Assembly (NCBI GenBank): GCA_964654535.1
Contig: CAZZIZ010000198.1
Coordinates: forward strand, 1-6,341
Source of the DNA: CAZZIZ01 sp964654535
GTDB taxonomy: Bacteria > Bacteroidota > Bacteroidia > Chitinophagales > UBA2359
Reading direction: 5' to 3'
DNA: 6,341 nt
Program-made: the position numbers and the translations under genes
Shown here: positions 1 to 6,082 of the stretch, piece after piece
Layout: every line of letters begins with the position of its first letter
Position numbering within the stretch: position 1 is the stretch's first letter
The notes under the pieces: model-generated
The model's database searches: none
What the model was told of the DNA's origin: nothing
What the model saw: only the letters and a program-made list of their open reading frames with translations

Positions 1-798
1 CTACAGCTTAAAGTCCGCGTCGGTAAACTTGTTGCCGAACTTTATGTCCTTGCTCAAGTACTCGCCCATTTGCACGAAACCACCTTCTCCGTTTGGAGCG
101 TAGGCTCTTCTTGAAGTAGCAATTAAAACGCCGTCGACTTCTTCGTAGTCAAGTTCCATTTTAAGAATGGGCTTCATCACTTCCATAGCAGGGATGGAAA
201 ACATAAATAAATCAACCAAGTGCGTTTTAGGATTGAAGTATAAAACGTACTCGTCGTTTACATCTTTACCAACTTCTTCAGGGACATAGGTCAAACTAAC
301 CTTATCATAGTTTATTCCGTTAATTTCCTCTTGCCCCATATAGGTGTGAGATGTTCCAGGATCGTCCAGCTTATACATCATAGTGAACCAAAAGAAATTT
401 GCAACGCGTAGAAAGTGCGTGCCACCAATAGCTTGAGGATCTTCGATATTCTTATCTCCAAGCATGATTTTTGCATCACCGTTCATGACCACTTGCTTAG
501 CGACTCCTTGCATAGTGGGAAGTACATTGATCTCATGCTGCTTATATTCAGCCCAAGAGGCCTCGTTGCTAAACATGTATCTCTCGGTAGAAAGGTCGGT
601 TCCCTTTTTATTAAAGTCTTGGTATACGTAGGTGTATTGAACGTCCTTTTTAGCTGCCAATTTATCCCAACCGCCATTGACTTTATAAAGCGCTTTGATT
701 AGTGCTTTTGATTTTGCATCGGTATCTGGAAGCGTAAAAGCCGCAACAGTAGCCAGTGCAAATAGAACGAGCGAAAGCTTAATAGTCGAGTTCAGCAT
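1..798 (-). CDS. Exported LolA-like protein, probable DUF6503 family
   Basis: A complete 265-residue protein, ATG at 796-798 and TAG at 1-3. Residues 1-20 form a signal peptide: Lys7, then a hydrophobic run ending in TVAA, with likely cleavage before Phe21. There is no lipobox Cys, so it should be periplasmic or released rather than lipid-anchored. The remainder has features I associate with DUF6503 proteins of Bacteroidota: an early helix with a VNGGWDKL segment (about 40-47), then alternating beta strands, a DEYVLYFNPKTHLVD strand pair (about 182-196), and a MELDYEEVDGVLIATSRRAY stretch (about 214-233). These strand patterns resemble the half-barrel of LolA/LolB-type lipoprotein carriers, which bind lipid or acyl chains. 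The biochemical role of DUF6503 is not known to me, so lipid binding is inference. It lies downstream of the lipoprotein gene on the same strand, but the 183-base gap makes an independent transcript at least as likely as an operon. Family call is from remembered pattern, not a search. Confidence 0.7.
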   Translation of the reverse strand: MLNSTIKLSLVLFALATVAAFTLPDTDAKSKALIKALYKVNGGWDKLAAKKDVQYTYVYQDFNKKGTDLSTERYMFSNEASWAEYKQHEINVLPTMQGVAKQVVMNGDAKIMLGDKNIEDPQAIGGTHFLRVANFFWFTMMYKLDDPGTSHTYMGQEEINGINYDKVSLTYVPEEVGKDVNDEYVLYFNPKTHLVDLFMFSIPAMEVMKPILKMELDYEEVDGVLIATSRRAYAPNGEGGFVQMGEYLSKDIKFGNKFTDADFKL

Positions 799-981
799 AA
801 GGTTGTTTTAATAGGTTATTCTTAGCGCGACTTTAGATTTTCGGCGCAATTGCTTCAATGTTTCAATTTCCGAAAGTAGTGATTATCAAGAGAAGGAAAG
901 GACAATTTTAGACATTCGAATTTGGCTGATTCAATATCAACACATAAATCCGAAAACTGTTAAACAAAAAAGAGTAGCTAA
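799..981. other. Intergenic gap between two minus-strand genes
   Basis: This 183-base AT-rich spacer should hold the promoter of the exported gene to its left and the 3' end of the lipoprotein transcript. Read on the minus strand there is a T-rich run just after the lipoprotein stop (about 964-972), but I see no convincing GC stem in front of it. Two one-mismatch versions of the Bacteroidota -7 element occur on the minus strand (871-878 and 903-910). Only the second has a TTG at a workable distance (complement of 932-934, 21 bases away), and it would leave a leader of about 100 bases. I do not call a promoter from this. Confidence 0.4.
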
Positions 982-1545
982 TTACTCCCTCGTCCAAGTA
1001 CTGTTCAAAACAGCTGAACCTGATGTAGATGCCGCTGGCTGATCATTGTTAACATCGAAAATTTGGGTAATGGTAAAAGAATCTCCGTCAAAAGTGACTT
1101 CACCATCTAACTCAATCGTGTCTAGTGTCCCTCCAGAACTGTCAGGTACCTGAGCTATTAAAGTCAAGGTTGGAGGGCCAAAAGTGTAAGTAGCAACAAA
1201 AGATGCGTCTACTGGTAACTCTTCCATCGAAACGAAGGGCTCAGCTAAGTCTTCTGAAGTTGTAGTCGATTCAACAATTAATACATAACTTCCTTCAGAT
1301 GTCCAGATTCCATCTTCACTAAAATCCCAGGTGTAATCTAGTTCTTGCCCAATAGAAATTTCAGTTCTTGTTATTGGAACTTGCCCAGAACTTTCTGGAA
1401 AAACGGTTGTCCTTGTCTCCATCTCCTCCAAAGCAATACATCTCCAGGTTCCAATTATAGACTGTTCTTGCTCCATTTCATCATCAGAGCAAGAGAGTAA
1501 TAGCAAGACTGGAATAAAGGAAAATGTTAGTATTAATTTTCTCAT
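982..1545 (-). CDS. Lipocalin-like lipoprotein, probably surface-exposed
   Basis: A complete 187-residue protein, ATG at 1543-1545 and TAA at 982-984. It has a lipoprotein signal peptide: Arg2-Lys3, a hydrophobic core, and the lipobox LLSC with the lipidated Cys at 19. The residues after the Cys are Ser-Asp-Asp-Glu, resembling the acidic lipoprotein export signal (LES) that sends Bacteroidota lipoproteins to the outer face of the outer membrane. The mature part opens with SIIGTWRC (about 29-36) and closes with LNSTWTRE (180-187). In between are YTWDFSEDGIWTSEGSYVLI-type strands (about 71-90). This G-x-W start, repeated beta hairpins and terminal W-T-R strand fit the small lipocalin-like domains common in Bacteroidota lipoproteins. 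The ligand is unknown. It is transcribed divergently from the protease gene across a 314-base region, so shared control is possible but not shown. Lipoprotein status is firm; the lipocalin fold is a pattern-based inference. Confidence 0.75.
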   Translation of the reverse strand: MRKLILTFSFIPVLLLLSCSDDEMEQEQSIIGTWRCIALEEMETRTTVFPESSGQVPITRTEISIGQELDYTWDFSEDGIWTSEGSYVLIVESTTTSEDLAEPFVSMEELPVDASFVATYTFGPPTLTLIAQVPDSSGGTLDTIELDGEVTFDGDSFTITQIFDVNNDQPAASTSGSAVLNSTWTRE

Positions 1546-1859
1546 AATTCGTTACTCTTATCAAATTTACATGGATTAAGTTAAATATTAAACTAGCGTA
1601 GATGTCTTACAACAAGTTGTTTCATGTTCAATTTAATCGCTTCGTTGGTTCCTTAAAGACTTTCGAATTCCAAATCAATCTTCAGAGCTCGCACGTAAAG
1701 GCTTGGAATTGCCGCATTTCCAACTCCGATTCGCATTTCTTGACAATAAATTTACATAGGTCTGTAAGCAATTAAGCATTAACGAGATAGTGTAAAAAAG
1801 TCGGAGTCTATATTAGCCTAATTCTTTATATTAGGGTTCTTACACCTAAATAAAGGCCT
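1546..1859. other. Divergent intergenic region, 314 bases
   Basis: This region separates the minus-strand lipoprotein from the plus-strand protease and should hold both promoters. I see no gene or RNA in it. Small structures visible by eye: AACAAGTTGTT, an 11-base imperfect palindrome centred at 1616; AATTCCAA (1666-1673) facing TTGGAATT (1703-1710), where TTGGAA could instead pair with TTCCAA at 1718-1723; CGCATTTC repeated at 1713-1720 and 1732-1739; and TATATTAG repeated at 1809-1816 and 1827-1834. TATATTAG is one base from the -7 consensus TAnnTTTG, so either copy could be the protease -7 element, but neither has a TTG at the proper distance. Repeats of eight bases are close to chance expectation at this length and composition. 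Confidence 0.5.
1562..1569 (-). promoter_or_regulatory. Candidate -7 element for the lipoprotein gene
   Basis: On the minus strand this reads TAAATTTG, an exact match to the Bacteroidota -7 consensus TAnnTTTG. It ends 16 bases before the lipoprotein ATG, which would give a leader of roughly ten bases. No TTG lies at the usual 17-23 base distance upstream, so the -33 half is missing or degenerate. In AT-rich DNA an exact match to six fixed bases is not rare, so this is only a candidate. Confidence 0.3.
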
Positions 1860-1861
1860 TT
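1852..1861. promoter_or_regulatory. Palindrome spanning the protease TTG start
   Basis: AAAGGCCTTT is a perfect 10-base palindrome whose last two bases are the first two of the TTG start codon. Its AAAGG half is the only Shine-Dalgarno-like sequence upstream, but it sits just 3 bases from the start, closer than usual. An in-frame TAA at 1851-1853 blocks any start further upstream. Palindromes of this size occur by chance several times in a window like this one, so a regulatory role is only a possibility. Confidence 0.25.
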
Positions 1862-4800
1862 GAAACGCTCCATCTTTGTTCTAGTAATTTTGCTTAGTTC
1901 AGCTAACTTATTCGCCCAGCTGAGCAGAGCCATTCCACCGCTATCCTTATCTGTTGATGTCGAATCTAACATTCCGGTTTTTCAGATGCCTGCGTTGGAT
2001 AATGACGCCTTACTCAATTTATACCCGGACAACGCTGACAATGAAAAGCTGCGCTTCGCTGAACCGATTCCAGTAAAGATTTCACTAACTGAAGACGGTG
2101 TTTGGACTGAGCTTCCAAATGGCGATCGTATCGCTCGTTTGAGAATATTATCGCCTGGTGCATTGAGTCTTAATTTCCTTTATGAGAGTTTCTGGCTCCC
2201 TCCAGGAAGTAGGTACCATATTTATGATGTTGACTATGACGAAGTATTAGGAGCCTTTACTTCTCGCAACAATAAGCCCGATGGCAAATTTGCCACAGCA
2301 GTCGTTCATAGAGATGAAACGATTCTTGAGTACTACGAGCCTGCTGGTGTTAAAGACCAAGGAAGTATTGTTATCAATCAAGTCGGCCACGGATTTAGAG
2401 GTTTGTTCTTGACTTCAGAAAGCACCTCAGAGCTTGGACCCGGAGATAGTGGCGGTTGTCAAGTTGATATAAACTGTATAGAAGGAACTAACTGGCAGGA
2501 TGATAAAAAAGCCGTAGCAAGAATGACGCTCAACGGTGCGGATCATTGCACAGGTACATTAATTCAAAATATAAATGGTGACTGTCTTCCTTATTTCCTA
2601 AGCGCCAATCACTGTATGTCTTCTTATGATGCGGTTTCAAATCCTAGCACGAGTGGCTTTGTATTTTATTTCAACTACGAATATTCGGGTTGCCAATCAC
2701 CGAGTACGGTTCCTTCGGAAACCGTTAGCGGAGGAACCTTGGTTGCTAACGATAGCCCATCAGATTTTGCATTAATCGAATTGCTGGAAAATCCGGTGGA
2801 TGATGCTTACGATGTTTACTTTGCTGGTTGGGATGCACGTTCGCAGACGCCTGTTAGTGGCGGAGTCGGTATACACCACCCTTCTGGTGATGTTAAAAAA
2901 ATTGCTACGCATACACAAACTCCGAATAGCACTAACTGGGGCGGTGGTCCTCCGAACACACACTGGACGGTCAACTGGGACGCTACGACAAATGGACACT
3001 CCGTAACTGAAGGCGGTTCATCTGGATCACCAATCTTTGACAGCAACCATCGTATTATCGGACAGCTTCACGGTGGAAGCTCTATCAATTGTTCGGACCC
3101 AGCCAATGACCCAGGCACCTATGGAAAAGTTTCTTACTCTTGGGACAATACTGGTAACACAAACAATAGCCGCAAACTTCAACCTTGGTTAGATCCAGGT
3201 AACACGGGCATTCAATTTGTCGATGGAGGCTACCCAGGAACTTGCCCTAGTTTCGTAAGGATAAATACGGCGGATATGTCCGTCGATGAAGGATCAGATT
3301 GCTCAATGCAAAATATTACCGTAAGTATAGGCACGACTGCTCCGCCAACTGTTGCAACTACGGTAACGTTCGGAATTTCTGGCTCTGCTGTTGCTGGCGT
3401 AGATTATGCACCGATTACAACGACGCAAATGACCTTCCCCGTTGGGAGTACTGCTAATCAAAATATTGTCATTCCTATTTTTCAAGACGGAGAAACCGAA
3501 GGCGATAAAGACCTTGTATTGACTTTACAAAGCGTAAGCGGTGATCCAAATATTCAAATCGCTGCCAACCCTAGCTTTTCGCTGGAGATAAAAGATGATG
3601 ATCCAGTTCCGAGTCCGGTGTCATCTGGAACAGTTACTATTGGTCAAGGAGCATTGACTTCTACCGGAGCATACACTCCGTTTTATGGCTTTTACGAGGA
3701 CAAACGACTACAGATTTTGTATCGTGCTTCTGAGTTACAAGCGCTTGGTATTTCAGCTGGCAATATTGACGAACTAGCATTTAATGTAACATCGATCGGC
3801 AGTACACAAAACTATGGCAATTTTAATATTGCGATGGGACACACTTCCGGCACTACTACAAACCCAGATAATTTTGCGAGCGGACTTTCTAACGTATATA
3901 GCAATCCTTCTTATGATCCGTTTATCGGTTGGAACAACTTCGTGTTTAGCACACCATTTGTTTGGAATGGAAACGATAATGTTATTATCGAAGTCTGCTA
4001 CGATAATGGCAGTTGGACTCAAAGTGATGCTGTCACATATGATGCCTTGGGTTACGACGCCATAGCCTACGAGTTTGTCGATGGAGGAGTTGGATGTAGC
4101 TTAAATGCAGATTTTTCAGCAGCTGGCCGTCCGCAAGTGCAGCTTGGTGCTCAATCTGGAACAAGTATTCAAACTCAGGTTAACACCAGCACCGATCTAA
4201 ATATCGGCCCGGGTGCAACGGTTCACTTTAGAGACCCGACTACGAATAGCATAATGGCTACAGTAGAAAATTTGAGCGCAGTAGATTTAGGTTGTTGCCA
4301 GCTCAATGTTAATCAATCTGGAACAGCCGGCAATCCTTGGATTCAAGGATCAACAACTAGCGATAAGTCTTTCCAGTTCATATCTGGAAACCCAAACGCA
4401 AGTGCGACACTGAAAATAGATCTTTATTATACCGACAATGAAGTAAACAATTTCCCTGTGAGTATAACTGGTGTAGGAAGCAGCCAATCCAACTTTTCCA
4501 TTAATAACCTGGCTACTCAAACAGATGTGCATCCGCAGGTATCAAGTAGCTTTGGGACACATTCGGTTTTTACATTTAATACAACTAGCGATCAGCAGTT
4601 CTTTGCATTAACGGACAGAGTTTTGTGTTCAAGTATTCCACCTACAGGTTCCATTGCCCTTGAAGGACGAGTTTTCCTTGGTGGTTGTTATGACGATGCA
4701 ACGGGACTAATGCGTGATGATCTTAGAGCGAATAACCTAATTCCACTTACAGAACCATACACTAGCCTTCCAAACTTTACTCATATAATCGGAGGTGGTG

Positions 4801-5429
4801 AAACAATTAGTCCTACTGTTTTGACTACGACGGGTTCGAAAGCTGTGGTAGATTGGATCTTTATAGAATTAAGAAGTTCAACAAATGTGCTCATTGAAAC
4901 AAGGTCTGCACTGTTGTTAAGAGACGGTAGTATCAGCGAAGTAGATGGCGATGAGTGCACTCCACTTGTTTTCTTTGCACCAGGCAATACCGATTACTAT
5001 CTCGTACTTAGACACAGAAATCATCTTGGGGTTATGTCTGCCAATCCAATAAACTTTGGAACTAGCGTATCAACTGTGGTGGACTTCAGTTCGCTTACGG
5101 CCGATGTTCCGGTCAACAGTATGAAGGTAGCCGGAAACAGCTTTGTACTTTGGGCAGGAAACGGAGATGGTAACGATAAAATTGTCTATCAAGGCTCAGG
5201 AAGTGACATACTCCCAATAACAAGTCAGGTGTTTACCGATCCGGCTAACAGCAATTTCCAATTAAGTTTTCCATCACTTGGCTATCACAGTGCGGACTAC
5301 GATATGAACGGCAAAGTTATTTATCAGGGATTTGGCTCTGACATCGTACCGGTAACACAATCGGTTTTTTCAAATCCACTAAATAGCTCCTTTGAGTTTT
5401 CGTTTCCAGTAGCAGAACAGATTCCTTAG
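1860..5429 (+). CDS. Secreted S1 protease, API (lysyl endopeptidase)-like, multidomain
   Basis: A complete 1189-residue secreted protein. The TTG start is forced: an in-frame TAA lies two codons upstream (1851-1853), and the signal peptide MKRSIFVLVILLSSANLFA begins exactly at TTG; the next Met is residue 43. Order of parts: signal peptide 1-19, propeptide about 20-194, Achromobacter protease I-like S1 domain about 195-460, Calx-beta domain about 466-582, a beta-rich module about 588-765, a Cys-Cys module about 766-925, a second Bacteroidota module about 932-1085, and two dockerin-like repeats 1099-1183, ending in EQIP. Known API precursors are far shorter (about 650 residues), so the 730-residue tail is mostly lineage-specific addition. 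The propeptide has the SPGALSLNF, LPPGSRYHIY and GAFTSRNNKPDG patterns typical of Bacteroidota API homologues. Likely role: extracellular protein digestion, perhaps while bound to cells or a matrix. No T9SS C-terminal domain that I recognise is present. Protease assignment is firm; the substrate is unknown. Confidence 0.9.
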   Translation: MKRSIFVLVILLSSANLFAQLSRAIPPLSLSVDVESNIPVFQMPALDNDALLNLYPDNADNEKLRFAEPIPVKISLTEDGVWTELPNGDRIARLRILSPGALSLNFLYESFWLPPGSRYHIYDVDYDEVLGAFTSRNNKPDGKFATAVVHRDETILEYYEPAGVKDQGSIVINQVGHGFRGLFLTSESTSELGPGDSGGCQVDINCIEGTNWQDDKKAVARMTLNGADHCTGTLIQNINGDCLPYFLSANHCMSSYDAVSNPSTSGFVFYFNYEYSGCQSPSTVPSETVSGGTLVANDSPSDFALIELLENPVDDAYDVYFAGWDARSQTPVSGGVGIHHPSGDVKKIATHTQTPNSTNWGGGPPNTHWTVNWDATTNGHSVTEGGSSGSPIFDSNHRIIGQLHGGSSINCSDPANDPGTYGKVSYSWDNTGNTNNSRKLQPWLDPGNTGIQFVDGGYPGTCPSFVRINTADMSVDEGSDCSMQNITVSIGTTAPPTVATTVTFGISGSAVAGVDYAPITTTQMTFPVGSTANQNIVIPIFQDGETEGDKDLVLTLQSVSGDPNIQIAANPSFSLEIKDDDPVPSPVSSGTVTIGQGALTSTGAYTPFYGFYEDKRLQILYRASELQALGISAGNIDELAFNVTSIGSTQNYGNFNIAMGHTSGTTTNPDNFASGLSNVYSNPSYDPFIGWNNFVFSTPFVWNGNDNVIIEVCYDNGSWTQSDAVTYDALGYDAIAYEFVDGGVGCSLNADFSAAGRPQVQLGAQSGTSIQTQVNTSTDLNIGPGATVHFRDPTTNSIMATVENLSAVDLGCCQLNVNQSGTAGNPWIQGSTTSDKSFQFISGNPNASATLKIDLYYTDNEVNNFPVSITGVGSSQSNFSINNLATQTDVHPQVSSSFGTHSVFTFNTTSDQQFFALTDRVLCSSIPPTGSIALEGRVFLGGCYDDATGLMRDDLRANNLIPLTEPYTSLPNFTHIIGGGETISPTVLTTTGSKAVVDWIFIELRSSTNVLIETRSALLLRDGSISEVDGDECTPLVFFAPGNTDYYLVLRHRNHLGVMSANPINFGTSVSTVVDFSSLTADVPVNSMKVAGNSFVLWAGNGDGNDKIVYQGSGSDILPITSQVFTDPANSNFQLSFPSLGYHSADYDMNGKVIYQGFGSDIVPVTQSVFSNPLNSSFEFSFPVAEQIP
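2442..3239 (+). other. Protease domain: triad and API signature residues
   Basis: Codons 195-460 align well with mature Achromobacter lyticus protease I as I remember it; API numbers are in brackets. GDSGGC at 195-200 matches the mature N-terminus GVSGSC. The triad is His251 in SANHC [57], Asp302 in SDFALIEL [113] and Ser388 in GGSSGSP [194]. The API-specific Trp360 in NWGGG [169] and His404 in GQLHGG [210] are kept. All six disulfide cysteines are present: 200, 206, 230, 252, 278 and 411 [6, 12, 36, 58, 80, 216], plus an extra Cys242. The position of API Asp225, which binds the substrate lysine, aligns to Gly419 in PGTYGKV; a nearby Asp417 could substitute only with a shifted alignment. An active serine protease is therefore expected, with uncertain specificity. 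Confidence 0.88.
3255..5114 (+). other. Post-protease region: Calx-beta and beta-rich modules
   Basis: Codons 466-1085. Residues 466-582 form a Calx-beta domain: SVDEGSD, SGSAVAGVDYAPI, DGETEGDKDLVLTL and a final acidic IKDDDP, the Asp and Glu residues being likely calcium ligands. Residues 588-765 hold a module familiar from Bacteroidota surface proteins: TPFYGFYEDKRLQILY, NFNIAMGHTS, GWNNFVFSTPFVWNGNDNVIIEVCYDN. Residues 766-925 hold a Cys812-Cys813 module with FQFISGN and LKIDLYYTDNEV, seen in other secreted Bacteroidota hydrolases. Residues 932-1085 hold another recurrent module: LEGRVFLGGCYDDATGLM, VDWIFIELR, RSALLLRDG, YYLVLRHRNHLGVMS. I have no official names for the last three. They are probably structural or adhesive; that role is inferred from repeated association, not from any catalytic motif. 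Confidence 0.65.
5154..5408 (+). repeat. Two dockerin-like repeats at the protease C-terminus
   Basis: Codons 1099-1138 (5154-5273) and 1145-1183 (5292-5408) encode two copies of one motif. Copy 1 has the acidic loop NGDGNDKIVYQG followed by SGSDILPIT; copy 2 has DYDMNGKVIYQG followed by FGSDIVPVT. From the shared Tyr onward, 18 of 29 residues are identical by hand count, and both copies end in SFP. The paired Asp/Asn/Gly loops, each followed by a hydrophobic segment, resemble dockerin or EF-hand-like calcium sites, though copy 1 has one extra residue in the loop. The repeat is visible at protein level only; codons have diverged, so it is not a recent DNA duplication. Only six residues (VAEQIP) follow the second copy. 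Confidence 0.75.
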
Positions 5430-5463
5430 AGGGTTTTAAAGCTAAACCAATTAGGTGCGTATG

Positions 5464-5499
5464 ACAGATTTGGCGCCCGAATACAGTCAATAAATCTGT
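5464..5499 (+). promoter_or_regulatory. Candidate promoter within an inverted repeat, gene 5
   Basis: TTTG at 5469-5472, an 18-base spacer and TAAATCTG at 5491-5498 match the Bacteroidota promoter pattern (TTG at -33, TAnnTTTG at -7) with one mismatch in the -7 element. The -7 element ends 25 bases before the ATG at 5524, giving a leader of about 20 bases. The same segment is a perfect 8-base inverted repeat, ACAGATTT (5464-5471) and AAATCTGT (5492-5499), whose arms nearly coincide with the two promoter elements. It could instead be a weak hairpin at the 3' end of the protease transcript, since a short ATTTT follows, but the 20-base loop argues against a strong terminator. Confidence 0.4.
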
Positions 5500-5523
5500 A
5501 TTTTGAGTTATAATCTTAAAATT

Positions 5524-6075
5524 ATGAAGAGCACCTTTTTATTCCTTAGCCTTTTTCTATTTTCAATTGCGTCTTTTGCTCAAGAATACGAAACGCCGGA
5601 AAACCAGGAAGCTCCATCAGGAATGGATAATGAACGATTGGATTTTATTCTCGGCGTTATTAGCGATGAAGTACAAGGACAAAAAGGGCAATGGCAATTT
5701 GTAATAGACTCAATAGCCTTTATGCTCTTTACAGATGAGTATCACAATCGTATGCGCATAATTTCACCAATTGAAAAAATGGAAGACGTAAGCGATGAGC
5801 AACTTCGTAAATGTATGGATGCAAATTTCCATACGGCACTTGATTCAAAATACGCCAGCTCAGAGGGGGTTTTATGGTCTGTTTTCATACACCCTCTTAG
5901 AGAGCTAACAGACGATCAAGTAATCGATGCCATATCTCAGGTATATTCATCAGCGCGCACCTTCGGTACGCTTTACACTAGCGGCGCACTTTCTTTCCCC
6001 AACAATCAGCAAAGGGAACAAGAATTCGAGAAACGAGAAAAGGAGCTTAAGAAGAAAAAGCTAAAGCGCAGTTAA
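5524..6075 (+). CDS. Small exported protein, possible YbjN/CesT-like core
   Basis: A 183-residue protein from ATG at 5524 to TAA at 6073-6075. A TTG seven codons upstream (5503) is in frame, but it would place SYNLKI before the Lys that opens the signal peptide, so ATG is preferred. Residues 1-19 form a signal peptide ending in SFA, cleaved before Gln20. After an acidic, Pro-containing linker (about 21-33) comes an alpha/beta core of about 125 residues: ERLDFILGVIS helix, WQFVIDSIAFMLF strand, HNRMRIISPI strand, DEQLRKCMDANFHTALDSKY helix, VLWSVFIHPL strand, DDQVIDAISQVYSSARTF helix. That order recalls the YbjN or type III chaperone-like (CesT) fold, but I would not call the family firmly. 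Residues 161-183 form a highly charged helix rich in Glu, Arg and Lys, ending in a basic run. No catalytic motif is visible. It follows the protease on the same strand after 94 bases and may have its own promoter. Confidence 0.75.
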   Translation: MKSTFLFLSLFLFSIASFAQEYETPENQEAPSGMDNERLDFILGVISDEVQGQKGQWQFVIDSIAFMLFTDEYHNRMRIISPIEKMEDVSDEQLRKCMDANFHTALDSKYASSEGVLWSVFIHPLRELTDDQVIDAISQVYSSARTFGTLYTSGALSFPNNQQREQEFEKREKELKKKKLKRS

Positions 6076-6082
6076 TCCCAAC

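Noticed and set aside
1..1545. An operon of the lipoprotein and the LolA-like gene
   Set aside because: They share a strand, but the 183-base gap and lack of functional link do not support co-transcription from sequence alone.
2442..2459. GDSGG at residues 195-199 as the catalytic serine motif of the protease
   Set aside because: It looks like the chymotrypsin nucleophile motif, but it lies before the catalytic His and Asp and aligns with the mature N-terminus of API (GVSGSC). The real nucleophile is Ser388 in GGSSGSP.
2772..3046. Several open frames of 60-95 codons inside the protease gene and the first gene, on both strands
   Set aside because: They overlap confidently assigned genes, lack signal peptides or recognisable domains, and have shadow-frame composition, for example runs of Arg and Cys.
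5433..5450. GGTTT/AAACC hairpin after the protease stop as a terminator
   Set aside because: The stem is only five base pairs and no T-run follows it.
5503..5523. TTG at 5503 as start of the small exported gene
   Set aside because: ATG at 5524 starts a normal signal peptide (MKSTF). The TTG would add seven residues that weaken it and lies at or next to the transcription start predicted from the candidate promoter.
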